Positions 1 through 8,129 of a stretch of 64,000 nt of DNA are shown one piece after another; position 1 is the stretch's first letter, and the number at the start of each line of letters is the position of its first letter. The position numbers and the translations under genes were made by a program. A model generated the notes under the pieces. That model saw only the letters and a program-made list of their open reading frames with translations, was not told the origin of the DNA and did no database searches. Source of the stretch: DAISKN01 sp964553925 (GTDB taxonomy: Bacteria; Acidobacteriota; Vicinamibacteria; Marinacidobacterales; SMYC01); NCBI GenBank assembly GCA_964553925.1, contig CAZKNR010000019.1:1-64000 (forward strand), written 5' to 3'.

Positions 1-1
1 T

Positions 2-1591
2 CAAATCTACGTGCTCTCGAACGGGTTTCAGGAGTTCATCGGGCCGGTGCTGGAGACGCTCGGCCTCAGTTCCCACCATCTTTTCGCCAACTCCCTTCTC
101 TTCGACGACCGGGGCTATGTCGTTGGATTCGATTCAAGAAACCCGCTGGTGCATCAGGATGGTAAGGCGCGCGTGCTGCGCAGCCTGCAACTGGTTGGGG
201 AGTGCCTCGTCATCGGGGATGGCTTCAGCGACGTGCGAATCAAAGAGGCGGGTCTGGCGACCCGCTTCTACGCCTTCACCGAAAACGTGCGCCGCGAATC
301 CGTGGTCGAACGGGCCGACCAAGTCTTGCCGAGCTTGGACGAGCTTCTGTACCACCTTGCTCTTCCCATGCCCGGTTCCTACCCTCGCTCCAGGTTGCAT
401 GTTCTGCTCCTCGAGGGAATCCACCCGGCCGCAGTCGCATACTTGGAGAAGGAGGGATACACCGTACGGGCGCTCGCCGCGAGCTTGGAGGAAGAGGCGC
501 TCATCCACGAGCTCCCAGGGATCACCCTCCTCGGCATCCGATCGAGAACACGGATCACCCGGCGACTTCTCGAGGGGGCATCCGAGCTCAAGGCAATCGG
601 TGCGTTCTGCATCGGCACCAATCAGGTGGATTTGGACGCCTGTTCGGACCACGGGGTGATCGTTTTCAACGCCCCCTACGCCAACACCCGGAGCGTGGTT
701 GAGCTCGCCATTGGCGAAATTCTCGCGCTGGCGCGACGGGTGCTCGACAAAGCAACCGACCTCCACCGGGGAATATGGAACAAGTCCGCGAACGGAGCGT
801 TCGAGGTTCGGGGCAAGAAACTCGGAATCGTGGGATATGGGAATATCGGCGCCCAATTGTCGGTCCTTGCCGAGGCCCTCGGCATGGACGTGCACTATTT
901 CGACATCGTGGAGAAACTTCCCCTGGGCAACGCCACCAAATGCTCGTCTCTCAGGGAGCTCTTGAAGCGAGCAGACGTCGTCTCGGTGCACGTGGACGGC
1001 AACCCGCGCAATCACCACCTGTTTGGAGAACCAGAATTTCGCTCGATGAAGGACGGATCTCTTTTCCTGAACTTGTCGCGGGGCTTCGTCGTCGACATCG
1101 AGGCATTGGCGAAGGCGGTGCGAAGCGGGAAACTCGGCGGCGCCGCGGTCGACGTTTTCCCGGAGGAGCCAGGTGGCAACGGGCTGCCGTTCGCCTCGCC
1201 TTTGGCTGGGCTCCCCAACGTGATTCTCACACCTCATATTGGGGGGAGCACCCGGGAAGCGCAGCGAAACATCGCGGACTCCGTGTCGGGTGCTTTGGTC
1301 TCGTTCATAAATACCGGAAACTCCTTTGGAAGCGTTAACTTCCCGGGTGTCCAGCTTCCGGATCTCCGGCGAGCCCATCGTTTCGTACACATTCACGCCA
1401 ACGAGCCCGGAGTCCTGGCGGCGATCAACGCCGTCATGGCGGAACACGGAATCAACATTCTCGGCCAATATCTCAAAACCAGCGAACGGATTGGTTACGT
1501 AATCACCGACGTGAGCCGGACGTACCAGCCAAATGTGGTCGAGGAGCTCGCCAGGGTTCCTCAAACCATCAAGTTTCGCGTGTTGTACTGA
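2..1591 (+). CDS. serA: Phosphoserine phosphatase / D-3-phosphoglycerate dehydrogenase fusion (5' end outside window)
   Basis: The reading frame is open to the window edge, so the N-terminus is missing. The first ~110 residues seen are the back half of a HAD-type phosphatase: a motif II-like LSNG at the start and VIGDGFSD (motif IV) near residue 67, counted from the GTG at 11. From about residue 128 it is a 2-hydroxyacid dehydrogenase: GYGNIG nucleotide-binding loop near 274, catalytic Arg in LSRG near 355, Glu in PEEPGG near 384 and His in TPHIGG near 407. An ACT domain (about 457-526) closes it and probably binds serine. PGDH makes 3-phosphohydroxypyruvate and the phosphatase makes serine from phosphoserine, so the fusion joins steps 1 and 3 of serine synthesis. 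The fusion is seen directly; the activity of the phosphatase half cannot be judged without its N-terminal DxDxT motif. Confidence 0.9.
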   Translation, partial: QIYVLSNGFQEFIGPVLETLGLSSHHLFANSLLFDDRGYVVGFDSRNPLVHQDGKARVLRSLQLVGECLVIGDGFSDVRIKEAGLATRFYAFTENVRRESVVERADQVLPSLDELLYHLALPMPGSYPRSRLHVLLLEGIHPAAVAYLEKEGYTVRALAASLEEEALIHELPGITLLGIRSRTRITRRLLEGASELKAIGAFCIGTNQVDLDACSDHGVIVFNAPYANTRSVVELAIGEILALARRVLDKATDLHRGIWNKSANGAFEVRGKKLGIVGYGNIGAQLSVLAEALGMDVHYFDIVEKLPLGNATKCSSLRELLKRADVVSVHVDGNPRNHHLFGEPEFRSMKDGSLFLNLSRGFVVDIEALAKAVRSGKLGGAAVDVFPEEPGGNGLPFASPLAGLPNVILTPHIGGSTREAQRNIADSVSGALVSFINTGNSFGSVNFPGVQLPDLRRAHRFVHIHANEPGVLAAINAVMAEHGINILGQYLKTSERIGYVITDVSRTYQPNVVEELARVPQTIKFRVLY

Positions 1592-1618
1592 GGCCCCCCC
1601 CTCTGTGCCTAGGAAACT

Positions 1619-2827
1619 TTAGAGAATCGCGAGCGCCGCGGCTTTCGCGAGCTCTGCGAGACGAGCGGGCGCGATCGAAAAGGCCAGAGTCGCCGCGACG
1701 GCCAAACCGAGAGCGGCGAGCCCGACTTCGGTCTCGACCTTTCGCGCTCTTTCCGAATCCCACGCCCGGACGACGACGCGCATGGCGCCGAGCGCGAGAA
1801 GAAAAAGAAAGGCCGCAGCTACGAGAAGCGAAAACGAGTAGCCTCGGCCGACGAGCGCGCTCGAAAGCGGGAAGATGGCGACGAATCCCGGAAACGGCGG
1901 AAACGAGCATGCGGAGAGGGCGCCCAGGGTAAGAACGAGCCTTCGAGGGATCGACCCCAGATTCGACACGTCGTCGACCGTGCCGGTTTTGTCCAAGGCG
2001 GCGGCGAGCAAGAGAAGCGAGACGCCGGAAGCGGCGAGCGCCATCAGGGAAGGGGCTCTCCCCTGAACGCCGCCGAGTTGGGCGAAGAGCACGAGACCTC
2101 CGCGCGCCAGAGCGAGCGCGGTCAGAAACGTGGTGATGCGCGTAGCGCCGAGAGCGCCGAGGGCGCCGAGAGCGAGAGCGCCGAGAGCGAGTGCTTCGAT
2201 CGTTCCGAGGGGAGCCCTTTCGGGAAACCAGGCGGCGATTCGGAGGTGGACCGAGGAGACGGCCGCGAGGAGCGTGAACGAGAACGCCATCCGGGTCACG
2301 AGTCCCGGCGTCGAGCTTCTCAGAACCTCGCGGCTCGAGGCGAGCCATACACCCGATAGACCGGCGGCGACGAGGACGAGGCCGAGTCCCTCCGTATCGG
2401 CTCTTCGGATGAGCGCGAGTCCCGCGAGGGCCGCGAAACTCGGGGCGAGAAAGAAGAGAAGCCGCTCTCTCGTCTGCCGCAACAGGATCCCGAATAGCAG
2501 GATGGCCAGAACCGACCACGAAAGCTCCCCCGTCGACACGGCGACGATCGAGAGGCTCGCTCCCAGGTGGAGGCGGCAGAGGGATTCGATATCCTGTTCC
2601 GGACTCACCGCGGCGAAGGTGAGCGCCCCGAGGACGGAAGCGCCCAGGAACAGGCTGAAGAGATCCGCTCCGAGGACGGCGTTCCAGAGAAGGACCGTCA
2701 GGAGGAGTGCGAGGGCGTCGACCGCGGCGACCATCCCCCGTCCCCGCCGGCTCGCGCCCGCTCGACAAGACAGGACCCACGCCGCGAGGAGCGGAAGAAT
2801 CGCGGGTCCGAAGGCGGCGATCCTCAT
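1619..2827 (-). CDS. NuoN-like antiporter-type membrane subunit, highly diverged
   Basis: About 402 residues, almost entirely hydrophobic helices. The end of the central part (SFPPFPGF, around residue 300) resembles the PPxxGF stretch of NuoN/NuoM antiporter-like subunits of complex I and related complexes. The TM7-8 region, which in NuoN carries a buried Lys and an HxWxPD sequence, here reads HLRIAAWFPERAP and lacks that lysine. The ATG at 2827 overlaps the stop of the upstream membrane gene (ATGA), so the two are translationally coupled. No other nuo genes are nearby. Family membership is inferred from hydrophobic pattern and weak motifs. It may be a structural or regulatory relative rather than a proton pump. 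Confidence 0.6.
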   Translation of the reverse strand: MRIAAFGPAILPLLAAWVLSCRAGASRRGRGMVAAVDALALLLTVLLWNAVLGADLFSLFLGASVLGALTFAAVSPEQDIESLCRLHLGASLSIVAVSTGELSWSVLAILLFGILLRQTRERLLFFLAPSFAALAGLALIRRADTEGLGLVLVAAGLSGVWLASSREVLRSSTPGLVTRMAFSFTLLAAVSSVHLRIAAWFPERAPLGTIEALALGALALGALGALGATRITTFLTALALARGGLVLFAQLGGVQGRAPSLMALAASGVSLLLLAAALDKTGTVDDVSNLGSIPRRLVLTLGALSACSFPPFPGFVAIFPLSSALVGRGYSFSLLVAAAFLFLLALGAMRVVVRAWDSERARKVETEVGLAALGLAVAATLAFSIAPARLAELAKAAALAIL

Positions 2828-4167
2828 TCCTCGAGGGCGATAGCGGGCGCCTTCGAGTCCGCGGGGATGAACCTCGACGGCGCCAGAAGCGAGAAGATCC
2901 AGAAGCCCACGAGCGGCAAGAGCAAAACGCTTTGTCTTCGGGAAAGAGCCGGGAGCGTCCTCGGCGTTCTCACCAGGCTCACACGGCTCACGAGGCGAAG
3001 CATTATCAGAACGAGCCCGAGGCCCGCGAGCGCGGTTGTGACGGGAGCGGTCGTCCAATGCTCCCGGAGGACGAAGAACGACGCGGGAAGAAACATCGCG
3101 ACTGCGATGCCACCGGGGTAAGCCGGACCGCGAGCGTCGTCGAAATCCGCCTTCCAGAGGGCGAGCGTCGATAAGGCCAGAGCCAGTTGCAGCATTCCCG
3201 CGCGCCCGGCGGCAACTCCCTCGGCCGTGGGAGAAAGAAGGCCGAGGACGACCAGCCCTTGGAAGCCTGCGAGGAGAGGCGCCCACGATACTCGCGAAGC
3301 GAGACCGGCGTAGAGGAGAGAGACCGCGGCGAGCACCATCACGAAAAAAGCGCCTTCGGCCCGGGCATGGGACGGCAGTACCGCGCGGACGAAGAACAGG
3401 GTTCCCGCAAGGCTCCATCCTCCGAGGAGGAGGAGGCGCCCGGGAGTCGCGAGCGCTGACGTCGCGCTCGAGACCCACGAGGTGAACGGGAAGAGCGGGG
3501 CCGCGAAGGCGACTACGGCGGCGCCCAGAAGAAACATCCGGCTCTGAACGTCGGGGAAGGTCACGAGCGACGGCAAGCGCGCGATCTCGGCCGAAGGGAA
3601 TCCCGTCTGGACCCAGGTGAGGTGATACGAGATCGCGAGGTAAACGACGGCGAGCGTGGCACCCGCCGACTGAAAGAAGAAGAACTTCTTCATCTCCTCG
3701 GCGCGTCCGAGAAAGAGGGTGAGAACCACAATCCCGGCGCCGTAGAAAGCGAGAAACAGGGCGCCGTCGCCCGCGGTCAGGAGACCAAGGAGCGCGGTCT
3801 CCACGAAGAGAATGAGACACGTGGCCCGCTTTCCGAGCTCGCAGGCGCCGACGGAGAGCAAAGCGAGGAGCGCTAGAAGCGCTACCCAGAGAACCAGGAT
3901 GGAGCCGAAGCCGTCGACAAAAAGATCGTAGGAGAGTCCGAGGGTCGGTATCCACCTCCGGAGCTCGCGAGGACTCGCGCCTGGCTCGAAAGTCTCGAAC
4001 GTAAGAGCCAGCGCCGAGGCGAGAGCGAGGGAGAGCGCCGCGCAGCCGATGGAAAGCATCCTTCGAAGTGCTTTCCGCTCCTCTCCCGGAAAGGCCGAGA
4101 GCAGAGCGCCGGCGGCAGGGGTCCAGACGAGGACCGTGAGGATGGGAAAGGCCGGAGGCCAGCTCAT
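2824..4167 (-). CDS. NuoM-like antiporter-type membrane subunit lacking key pump residues
   Basis: About 447 residues with 12 or more hydrophobic segments. The start ATG at 4167 is chosen because the N-terminus then resembles NuoM (hydrophobic helix with a TPAAGALL turn); an upstream in-frame extension looks non-coding. The helix matching NuoM TM5, which normally carries the FWE glutamate, reads FYGAG (residues 141-145). The TM7 stretch matching AFAVKxPxxPFHTWLPDAH reads AFAAPLFPFTSWVSSAT (220-236), so the buried Lys and the His are both gone. The partner gene downstream overlaps by 4 bp. It is probably a diverged, possibly non-pumping antiporter-like subunit of an unknown complex. Confidence 0.6.
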   Translation of the reverse strand: MSWPPAFPILTVLVWTPAAGALLSAFPGEERKALRRMLSIGCAALSLALASALALTFETFEPGASPRELRRWIPTLGLSYDLFVDGFGSILVLWVALLALLALLSVGACELGKRATCLILFVETALLGLLTAGDGALFLAFYGAGIVVLTLFLGRAEEMKKFFFFQSAGATLAVVYLAISYHLTWVQTGFPSAEIARLPSLVTFPDVQSRMFLLGAAVVAFAAPLFPFTSWVSSATSALATPGRLLLLGGWSLAGTLFFVRAVLPSHARAEGAFFVMVLAAVSLLYAGLASRVSWAPLLAGFQGLVVLGLLSPTAEGVAAGRAGMLQLALALSTLALWKADFDDARGPAYPGGIAVAMFLPASFFVLREHWTTAPVTTALAGLGLVLIMLRLVSRVSLVRTPRTLPALSRRQSVLLLPLVGFWIFSLLAPSRFIPADSKAPAIALEE

Positions 4168-4219
4168 GGGAACAAACCGGTCAATATAAAGAGGAGGCCG
4201 AGACCTTGTCAACCCGGAC

Positions 4220-4248
4220 TTGACACGGGGAGGGGGGAGGGCGACAAT
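4220..4248 (+). promoter_or_regulatory. Sigma-70-type promoter for the 4333-5742 genes
   Basis: TTGACA at 4220-4225 and GACAAT at 4243-4248 are separated by 17 bp, reading toward the hypothetical-thiS-thiG genes. The -35 is a perfect match and the -10 matches four of six positions. No TPP riboswitch (THI box) was recognised in the ~80 bp leader. Confidence 0.5.
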
Positions 4249-4260
4249 GAGTTCTAGCCG

Positions 4261-4281
4261 TTAAGTCCAATGATGACTTAA
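4261..4281. repeat. 7-bp inverted repeat in the leader upstream of 4333
   Basis: TTAAGTC (4261-4267) and GACTTAA (4275-4281) are perfect inverted arms around a 7-nt loop, just downstream of the predicted promoter. It could be an operator or a weak leader hairpin. Confidence 0.35.
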
Positions 4282-4332
4282 CATAAGCAAGGTAGAACCA
4301 TCCTTGAGTCGCGCGCGCGCTGGATCCGACCG

Positions 4333-4686
4333 ATGATCACCGGCTTCAATACCGACGTCCCCTATATGGGCGACGTGTACCACGTCCAGACGGAGGACAA
4401 GGGCAAGGACAATCCCATGGTGGAGTCGCTCATCTACAAGGGCGGTGAGATCCTGGGGGCGCGGCGGACCGCCTACGCCAAGTTCTTGCAGAACGGGTAC
4501 GAGGAGAAGACGGTCATCAAGTTCATGGAAGATCAGCACCGGAGCGTCATCGATGAGGTCCGGCGGGGCCGCTACGCCAAAGCGAAGAGCGGCATCCTGG
4601 GCGATGACACCAACGTCTCCGATCAGAGCCTCGATCAAGTGATCCTCAACTATCTCGCGACGAACAAGAAGGAGGAGAAGAAGTAG
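4333..4686 (+). CDS. Conserved hypothetical protein, 117 aa
   Basis: A small hydrophilic protein starting MITGFNTDVPYMGDVYHVQT and ending in a Lys/Glu-rich tail. Proteins with this N-terminal signature recur in acidobacterial and related genomes as far as I recall, but I know of no assigned function. It has no signal peptide, membrane segment or recognisable catalytic motif. It precedes thiS by a few bases and its 3' end carries the likely thiS ribosome-binding site (AAGGAGG near 4669). It therefore appears to be the first gene of the thi operon, although a role in thiamine synthesis is not implied. Confidence 0.75.
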   Translation: MITGFNTDVPYMGDVYHVQTEDKGKDNPMVESLIYKGGEILGARRTAYAKFLQNGYEEKTVIKFMEDQHRSVIDEVRRGRYAKAKSGILGDDTNVSDQSLDQVILNYLATNKKEEKK

Positions 4687-4901
4687 CCTCCTCCAAAACC
4701 GTCCGCGTCCGCCTCAACGGGGAGCCGCACGAGCTCTCGCTGGGGACTTCGATCCAAAAGCTCCTCGAGGACCTCGGCCTCGATGCCGGTCGGGTCGCCG
4801 TCGAGTGGAACCGCCGCATCCTCCGGCGGTCAGAGCACCGAAGCGCGGTCGTCTCGGACGGCGACGAGCTCGAAGTCGTCACCTTCGTTGGTGGCGGCTG
4901 A
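4683..4901 (+). CDS. thiS: Sulfur-carrier protein ThiS, no conventional start codon
   Basis: The frame encodes a ubiquitin-fold sulfur carrier: VRVRLNGEPHEL at the front, a LLEDLGL helix and the C-terminal VGGG whose terminal Gly-Gly is thiocarboxylated to deliver sulfur to ThiG. It lies directly before thiG. Reading back from the GTC at 4701 to the in-frame stop at 4605, no ATG, GTG or TTG occurs. A strong AAGGAGG (4669-4675) sits in the end of the preceding gene, so initiation near the GTA at 4683 or GTC at 4701 is plausible. The start given is therefore provisional. A frameshift from the upstream gene or a sequence error are alternatives. Confidence 0.8.
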   Translation, partial: VASSKTVRVRLNGEPHELSLGTSIQKLLEDLGLDAGRVAVEWNRRILRRSEHRSAVVSDGDELEVVTFVGGG

Positions 4902-4941
4902 AGCCGCTTCGCAGTAAGCTGAGCGCAACCGAAGTGAGTGC

Positions 4942-5742
4942 ATGGTCATGATTGTCGCCGGCAAAGAGTTTCGGTCCCGCCTCATCGTCGGCACGGGAAA
5001 GTACGCGAGCTTTCCCTTGATGAAAGCCTGCCACGAAGCCTCGGGGGCCGAGATGGTCACCGTCGCCGTTCGGCGGGTGAATCTTAGCGACCGCAGCAAG
5101 GAATCGCTCCTCGACTTCATCGATCGGGAGCGCTTCTCGATCCTTCCCAATACCGCGGGTTGCTACACGGCCGAAGACGCCGTGCGCGCCGCGCGCCTCG
5201 GCCGGGAAGCGGGGCTGTCCGAGTGGGTAAAGCTCGAGGTCATCGGGGACGAGAAGACTCTCTACCCCGATACTGAAGCGCTCGTCGAAGCGACGAAGAT
5301 CCTCGTAGGAGAGGGCTTCGTGGTTCTCCCCTACACCAACGACGACGTGGTGGTGGCGAAGAAGCTCGAGGCGGCAGGCGCCGCCGCGGTGATGCCCCTC
5401 GGCGCTCCCATCGGCTCCGGCCTCGGAATCCAGAACGCGGGGAACTTGACGCTCCTCCGCGAGGCGATCTCGATTCCGATGATCGTCGACGCCGGAGTGG
5501 GAACCGCTTCCGACGCCGCCGTCGCCATGGAGCTCGGAGCCGACGGTTGTCTGATGAACACCGCGATCGCCGAGGCTCGGGATCCGGTGAAGATGGCCGA
5601 GGCGATGAGGCTCGCGGTCGAGTCGGGAAGGCTCGCGTTCGAGGCGGGTCGCATGCCTCGCCGGCGGTACGCGAGCGCCTCTTCGCCGCCTGACGGAATC
5701 GTCGGAAGCGTCGGAGTCGTCGGAGCCGGCGCGAGGCGCTGA
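4942..5742 (+). CDS. thiG: Thiazole synthase ThiG
   Basis: A 266-residue TIM-barrel enzyme that builds the thiazole phosphate moiety of thiamine from deoxyxylulose phosphate, dehydroglycine and ThiS thiocarboxylate. The Schiff-base lysine lies in WVKLEVIGD (near residue 100). The phosphate-binding loops PLGAPIGSG and DAGVGTASDA and the motif ADGCLMNTAIA are intact. The C-terminus carries an unusual low-complexity tail rich in Gly, Val and Arg after the normal end near residue 243. The start MVMIVAGKEF fits the family. The partner thiS is just upstream. Confidence 0.95.
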   Translation: MVMIVAGKEFRSRLIVGTGKYASFPLMKACHEASGAEMVTVAVRRVNLSDRSKESLLDFIDRERFSILPNTAGCYTAEDAVRAARLGREAGLSEWVKLEVIGDEKTLYPDTEALVEATKILVGEGFVVLPYTNDDVVVAKKLEAAGAAAVMPLGAPIGSGLGIQNAGNLTLLREAISIPMIVDAGVGTASDAAVAMELGADGCLMNTAIAEARDPVKMAEAMRLAVESGRLAFEAGRMPRRRYASASSPPDGIVGSVGVVGAGARR

Positions 5743-5746
5743 CTTC

Positions 5747-7048
5747 TTGGAGCTCGATCCCACCGAAGCCACACTCGCCGAGCGGAAGAAGAAGCTCGAC
5801 GAAGAGGAAGGAATCTATCTCGAGTTTCTCGCGAAGATCGACCGCCTTTCGGCGAACCCCGCCCCTTACGAACGTGACCCCCGGATCCCCGAGCTTCTGT
5901 CGGAGCTGAACCGGTCCGTCGCCGCTCCCGCCGAAAGACACCTGTCGCCGGCGACGGGGTTCAAAGGGCTCGTTCGAAGATTCGCCAGAAAACTCCTCGA
6001 GCCCGAGCTCGCGCGCCTCGAAAGCGCTTTCGCCCGAAAGCGCGAGTTCGACTCGACCCTGGTCCAGTTCTTGAACCGTCTCTCCGAGAGCACCAACGCC
6101 TCCGGCGCGCGTGCGGCGGAGTTCGCCTCGGCTCTCATCGGCTTCGCCCAGCGTGTCGATCGGCTCGCGGACGCGAAGGATCGGCTCTACGCCTCGCTCG
6201 GAAACCGCCGCTCCGACCTCCTGCTCGAATCGATGGACAAGCGCGTCGAGGCCGTCCGTCTCGGGATCCGGAAAACCCAGGAGCGCCTCGAGGGGATGAG
6301 CACCACCCTCGCGCTCGCCCGCGCGGAGCTCACGACTCCGCCGTCGCCCGGTGCGCGGACGCGAGAGCGGCTCGAAGAGGCGCACTACGTGGCGTTCGAA
6401 GAGCGCTTCCGCGGGAGCGCCGAGGAGATCCGGGGGAAGCTCTCCGGCTACGTTTCTTTCTTTCGAGACTCCGCGCCCGTCGCCGACCTTGGATGCGGCC
6501 GCGGCGAGTTTCTCGAGCTCCTGCGAGACGCAGGTATCGATAGCCTGGGAATCGACGGAAACGCGGAGATGGTCGGACGGTGCCGGGAGCGCGGGCTTGC
6601 GGCGGAGGTTTCGGACGTCATCGACTTCGTGGCAGGCCGAGAGCCGGCGTCACTCGGGGGCATCTTCGCCGCTCAGCTCGTGGAGCACCTCCCCCCGCGT
6701 CTCCTGGGCGCGTTTCTCGAGAGCTGCCACCGCGCCCTTCGTCCCGGAGGACGCCTCGTTCTCGAGACGGTGAACCCGCGGAGTGTCATCGCTCTCGTAG
6801 AGACCTTCTACCGGGACCTCTCGCACGAGAAGCCGCTCCATCCCGAGACGCTGGATTTCGTCCTGCGCGCGGCGGGCTTTCGCGAGGTGGAGCTTCGATA
6901 CTCGAGCCCGGTTTCGGAGCGGGCGCGGCTTTTGCCCCTGACGGCGGCCGAGATCGGAAACGGCTCGTCGACGATCAATCAGAACTTCGAGAAGCTGAAC
7001 GCGTTTCTCTTCGGCGACCAGGATTACGCCGCCATCGCGACGAAGTAG
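5747..7048 (+). CDS. Coiled-coil SAM-dependent methyltransferase, WbdD-like
   Basis: About 433 residues from a TTG start 4 bp after thiG. The first ~200 residues are helical and charged (predicted coiled coil). A class I SAM-methyltransferase domain follows (about 220-400) with motif I DLGCGRGEF, an acidic loop IDGNAEM and a motif IV-like region AAQLVEHLPP. The arrangement resembles methyltransferases that cap or modify O-polysaccharide chains, such as the WbdD methyltransferase domain, but no kinase domain is present. The substrate is unknown. The weak ribosome-binding site before the TTG leaves the exact start uncertain. Confidence 0.75.
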   Translation: MELDPTEATLAERKKKLDEEEGIYLEFLAKIDRLSANPAPYERDPRIPELLSELNRSVAAPAERHLSPATGFKGLVRRFARKLLEPELARLESAFARKREFDSTLVQFLNRLSESTNASGARAAEFASALIGFAQRVDRLADAKDRLYASLGNRRSDLLLESMDKRVEAVRLGIRKTQERLEGMSTTLALARAELTTPPSPGARTRERLEEAHYVAFEERFRGSAEEIRGKLSGYVSFFRDSAPVADLGCGRGEFLELLRDAGIDSLGIDGNAEMVGRCRERGLAAEVSDVIDFVAGREPASLGGIFAAQLVEHLPPRLLGAFLESCHRALRPGGRLVLETVNPRSVIALVETFYRDLSHEKPLHPETLDFVLRAAGFREVELRYSSPVSERARLLPLTAAEIGNGSSTINQNFEKLNAFLFGDQDYAAIATK

Positions 7049-7063
7049 TAGAATACGCGGCCG

Positions 7064-7369
7064 ATGGGAAATCGAGTGCAAGTTTGCCGGAAGGACGACG
7101 TCGGCACCGGCCGCTTTCGTTGCGTGGAGGTCGAGGGCCAGAAGGTCGTTCTCTACAACGTCGATGGCTCGTTCTACGCGACGAGCGCTACTTGTGCCCA
7201 TCAGGGTGGGCCTCTCGACGAAGGCCTCTTCGAAGCAGGCGTCGTTACCTGTCCGTGGCACGGCTGGCAGTTCGACGTGCGAACCGGAGAAGCGATCTAC
7301 GATCCGGGCCGTAGCGTCGCAACGTATTCCGTGTCCGTGGTCGGAGACGACGTCCTGGTCGAGGTCTGA
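7064..7369 (+). CDS. Rieske [2Fe-2S] ferredoxin
   Basis: A 101-residue single-domain Rieske protein. The two cluster motifs are CAHQGG (Cys/His pair near residues 44-46) and CPWHGWQFD (Cys/His near 63-66), giving the Cys2His2 ligands of an NirD/BphA3-type small ferredoxin. It probably passes electrons to an oxygenase or reductase encoded elsewhere; no such partner is adjacent. The next gene begins 1 bp after its stop. Confidence 0.9.
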   Translation: MGNRVQVCRKDDVGTGRFRCVEVEGQKVVLYNVDGSFYATSATCAHQGGPLDEGLFEAGVVTCPWHGWQFDVRTGEAIYDPGRSVATYSVSVVGDDVLVEV

Positions 7370-7370
7370 G

Positions 7371-8129
7371 CTGGCTCCCGCGAAGTCCAAGCGCGAATCC
7401 GAAGCGGAGCGCCGCCGCCGCGCCCGTGAAGTGGTGAAACGGCTGCGAAAGGCTTACCCCGAGGCCGTCTGCGCTCTCACCCACGAGAGCCCGCTCCAGC
7501 TCCTCGTCGCCACGATCCTCTCGGCGCAGTGCACCGACGTCCGGGTGAACATGGTTACTCCCGGGCTCTTCGCCCGTTACCCCACGGTCTCGGATATGGC
7601 AGCGGCTTCGAGGAGCGAGGTCGAGGAGATCATCCGCTCGACCGGCTTTTTCCGGAACAAGGCGAAATCGATCCAGGGCGCGGCCGCGAGGATCGACTCC
7701 GATTTTCGAGGCGAGGTGCCCCGAACGATGGAAGAGCTTCTGACTCTTCCCGGGGTCGCCCGCAAGACCGCGAACGTCGTCCTCGGAACCGCTTTCGGCG
7801 TCGCCGTGGGCTTCGTCGTCGACACCCATGTCTTCCGCCTCTCGCACCGTCTCAGTTTCGCGAGCGGCAAGAACCCGGAGCAGGTGGAGCAGGAGCTGAT
7901 GAAGCTCGTTCCCCAGGAGGGCTGGATCGACCTCGCCCACATTCTCATCCACCACGGACGAAGGGTATGCGCCGCGCGGAATCCGGATTGCGAGAGCTGC
8001 GTCGTATCCTCGCTCTGCCCGAAGATCGGAGTCGAGGCGAAGAAGAAGACGGCGGCGGCTCCGGCGAAGCCGAAAGCACCCCTCAGAGAGCGGATCGCGA
8101 AAGCCGCGCGAAACCGGGCGCGCCGATGA
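7371..8129 (+). CDS. nth: Endonuclease III (DNA glycosylase/AP lyase)
   Basis: A base-excision repair enzyme that removes oxidised pyrimidines. The helix-hairpin-helix LPGVARKTANVV holds the catalytic Lys, VDTHVFR holds the catalytic Asp, and the 4Fe-4S ligands are Cys-x6-Cys-x2-Cys-x5-Cys near residue 200. A Lys/Ala-rich tail follows. Upstream of the conserved core there is no ATG, GTG or TTG that avoids a long overlap with the Rieske gene. A CTG at 7371, with GAGG six bases before it, is the best start. The 3' end overlaps the next gene by ATGA. Confidence 0.9.
   Translation: MAPAKSKRESEAERRRRAREVVKRLRKAYPEAVCALTHESPLQLLVATILSAQCTDVRVNMVTPGLFARYPTVSDMAAASRSEVEEIIRSTGFFRNKAKSIQGAAARIDSDFRGEVPRTMEELLTLPGVARKTANVVLGTAFGVAVGFVVDTHVFRLSHRLSFASGKNPEQVEQELMKLVPQEGWIDLAHILIHHGRRVCAARNPDCESCVVSSLCPKIGVEAKKKTAAAPAKPKAPLRERIAKAARNRARR

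Noticed and set aside
2827..3955. An N-terminal extension of the NuoN-like frame upstream of 2827
   Set aside because: The extension is Arg/Pro/Ser-rich and overlaps the NuoM-like gene in another frame; the ATGA overlap at 2827 gives a natural start.
4249..4332. TPP riboswitch before the thi genes
   Set aside because: The leader is short and lacks the conserved CUGAGA and ACCUGAU-type elements; only a 7-bp inverted repeat was found.
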